Shown one piece after another: positions 14,892 to 15,008 of a stretch of DNA of 15,008 nucleotides (position 1 is its first letter; every line of letters starts with the position of its first letter). The position numbers and the translations under genes are program-made. Origin of the DNA: SIG291 sp045543455 (lineage in GTDB: Bacteria > Bacillota > Clostridia > Lachnospirales > Lachnospiraceae); NCBI GenBank assembly GCA_045543455.1, contig JAZQMK010000100.1, positions 1 through 15,008 on the forward strand, given 5' to 3'. The notes below the pieces were generated by a model. The model was not told where the DNA came from. It did no database searches and saw nothing but the letters and a program-made list of their open reading frames with translations.

Positions 14892-15008
14892 GATGCTAAA
14901 AAATGAGTTGTATAAAGCGTTTATTAATAAAAGATTTTTATTTGTGTTACTTATCGAAATATTTTTAATCTTGTGGTATACCATAGGTGAAGCAATACCA
15001 GTTATGAA
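14884..15008 (+). CDS. ABC-2-type transporter permease, N-terminal part (cut by window end)
   Basis: Only 41 codons are in the window. AGAGGTGATT at 14871-14880 places the start at TTG 14884, overlapping the upstream gene by 8 bp; ATG 14893 is the alternative. The sequence LKNELYKAFINKRFLFVLLIEIFLILW is the usual N-terminus of ABC-2 permeases: a basic amphipathic segment directly followed by the first membrane helix. An ATP-binding subunit should lie just beyond the window. Assignment rests on this short stretch alone. Confidence 0.65.
   Translation, partial: MNKMLKNELYKAFINKRFLFVLLIEIFLILWYTIGEAIPVM

Overview
The window looks like chromosomal DNA of a low-GC, anaerobic Firmicute, most likely a member of Lachnospiraceae or a close clostridial relative. 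The basis is the AT-rich genes with strong GGAGG or AGGTGAT ribosome binding sites, a bifunctional Rel enzyme, a HemZ-type radical-SAM protein, DUF1294, and an agr system whose AgrD carries a clostridial YQPKEP tail. I cannot name a genus.

Layout. Bases 1-598 hold no credible gene. They contain a 77-bp direct repeat in two copies, a 46-bp third partial copy that ends in a rho-independent terminator, and other small repeats. A strong promoter (599-627) then starts a tightly packed plus-strand operon: rel, a metallo-beta-lactamase-fold hydrolase, hemZ, a stand-alone HD-GYP protein, aspS and a zinc-ribbon membrane protein. The operon ends at a terminator (8133-8159) shared with a convergent DUF1294 membrane gene. 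glyA follows with its own extended -10 promoter and a terminator-like hairpin, then an HD-domain protein.

From 10614 to the end of the window lies a complete agr-type peptide quorum-sensing module that has not finished at the window edge. It has a LytTR response regulator, a GHKL histidine kinase overlapping it by 4 bp, AgrB, and a 40-codon AgrD overlapping agrB by 8 bp. Next come a small secreted Tyr-rich protein, a membrane-anchored extracellular protein and the start of what looks like an ABC-2 permease. The last codons of the kinase gene contain two 20-bp direct repeats matching the LytTR binding consensus, 10 bp upstream of a TTGAAA-16-TATAAT promoter that drives agrB. The layout predicts a positive feedback circuit: AgrD is matured by AgrB, sensed by the kinase, relayed to the LytTR regulator, which activates agrBD and the genes behind it.

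The most distinctive points are that AgrD has no cysteine, so a ring would have to be a serine lactone (predicted ring Ser25-Ile29); that the operator is embedded in the kinase coding sequence; and that unrecognised secreted and anchored proteins sit between stem-loops directly behind agrD as candidate outputs.
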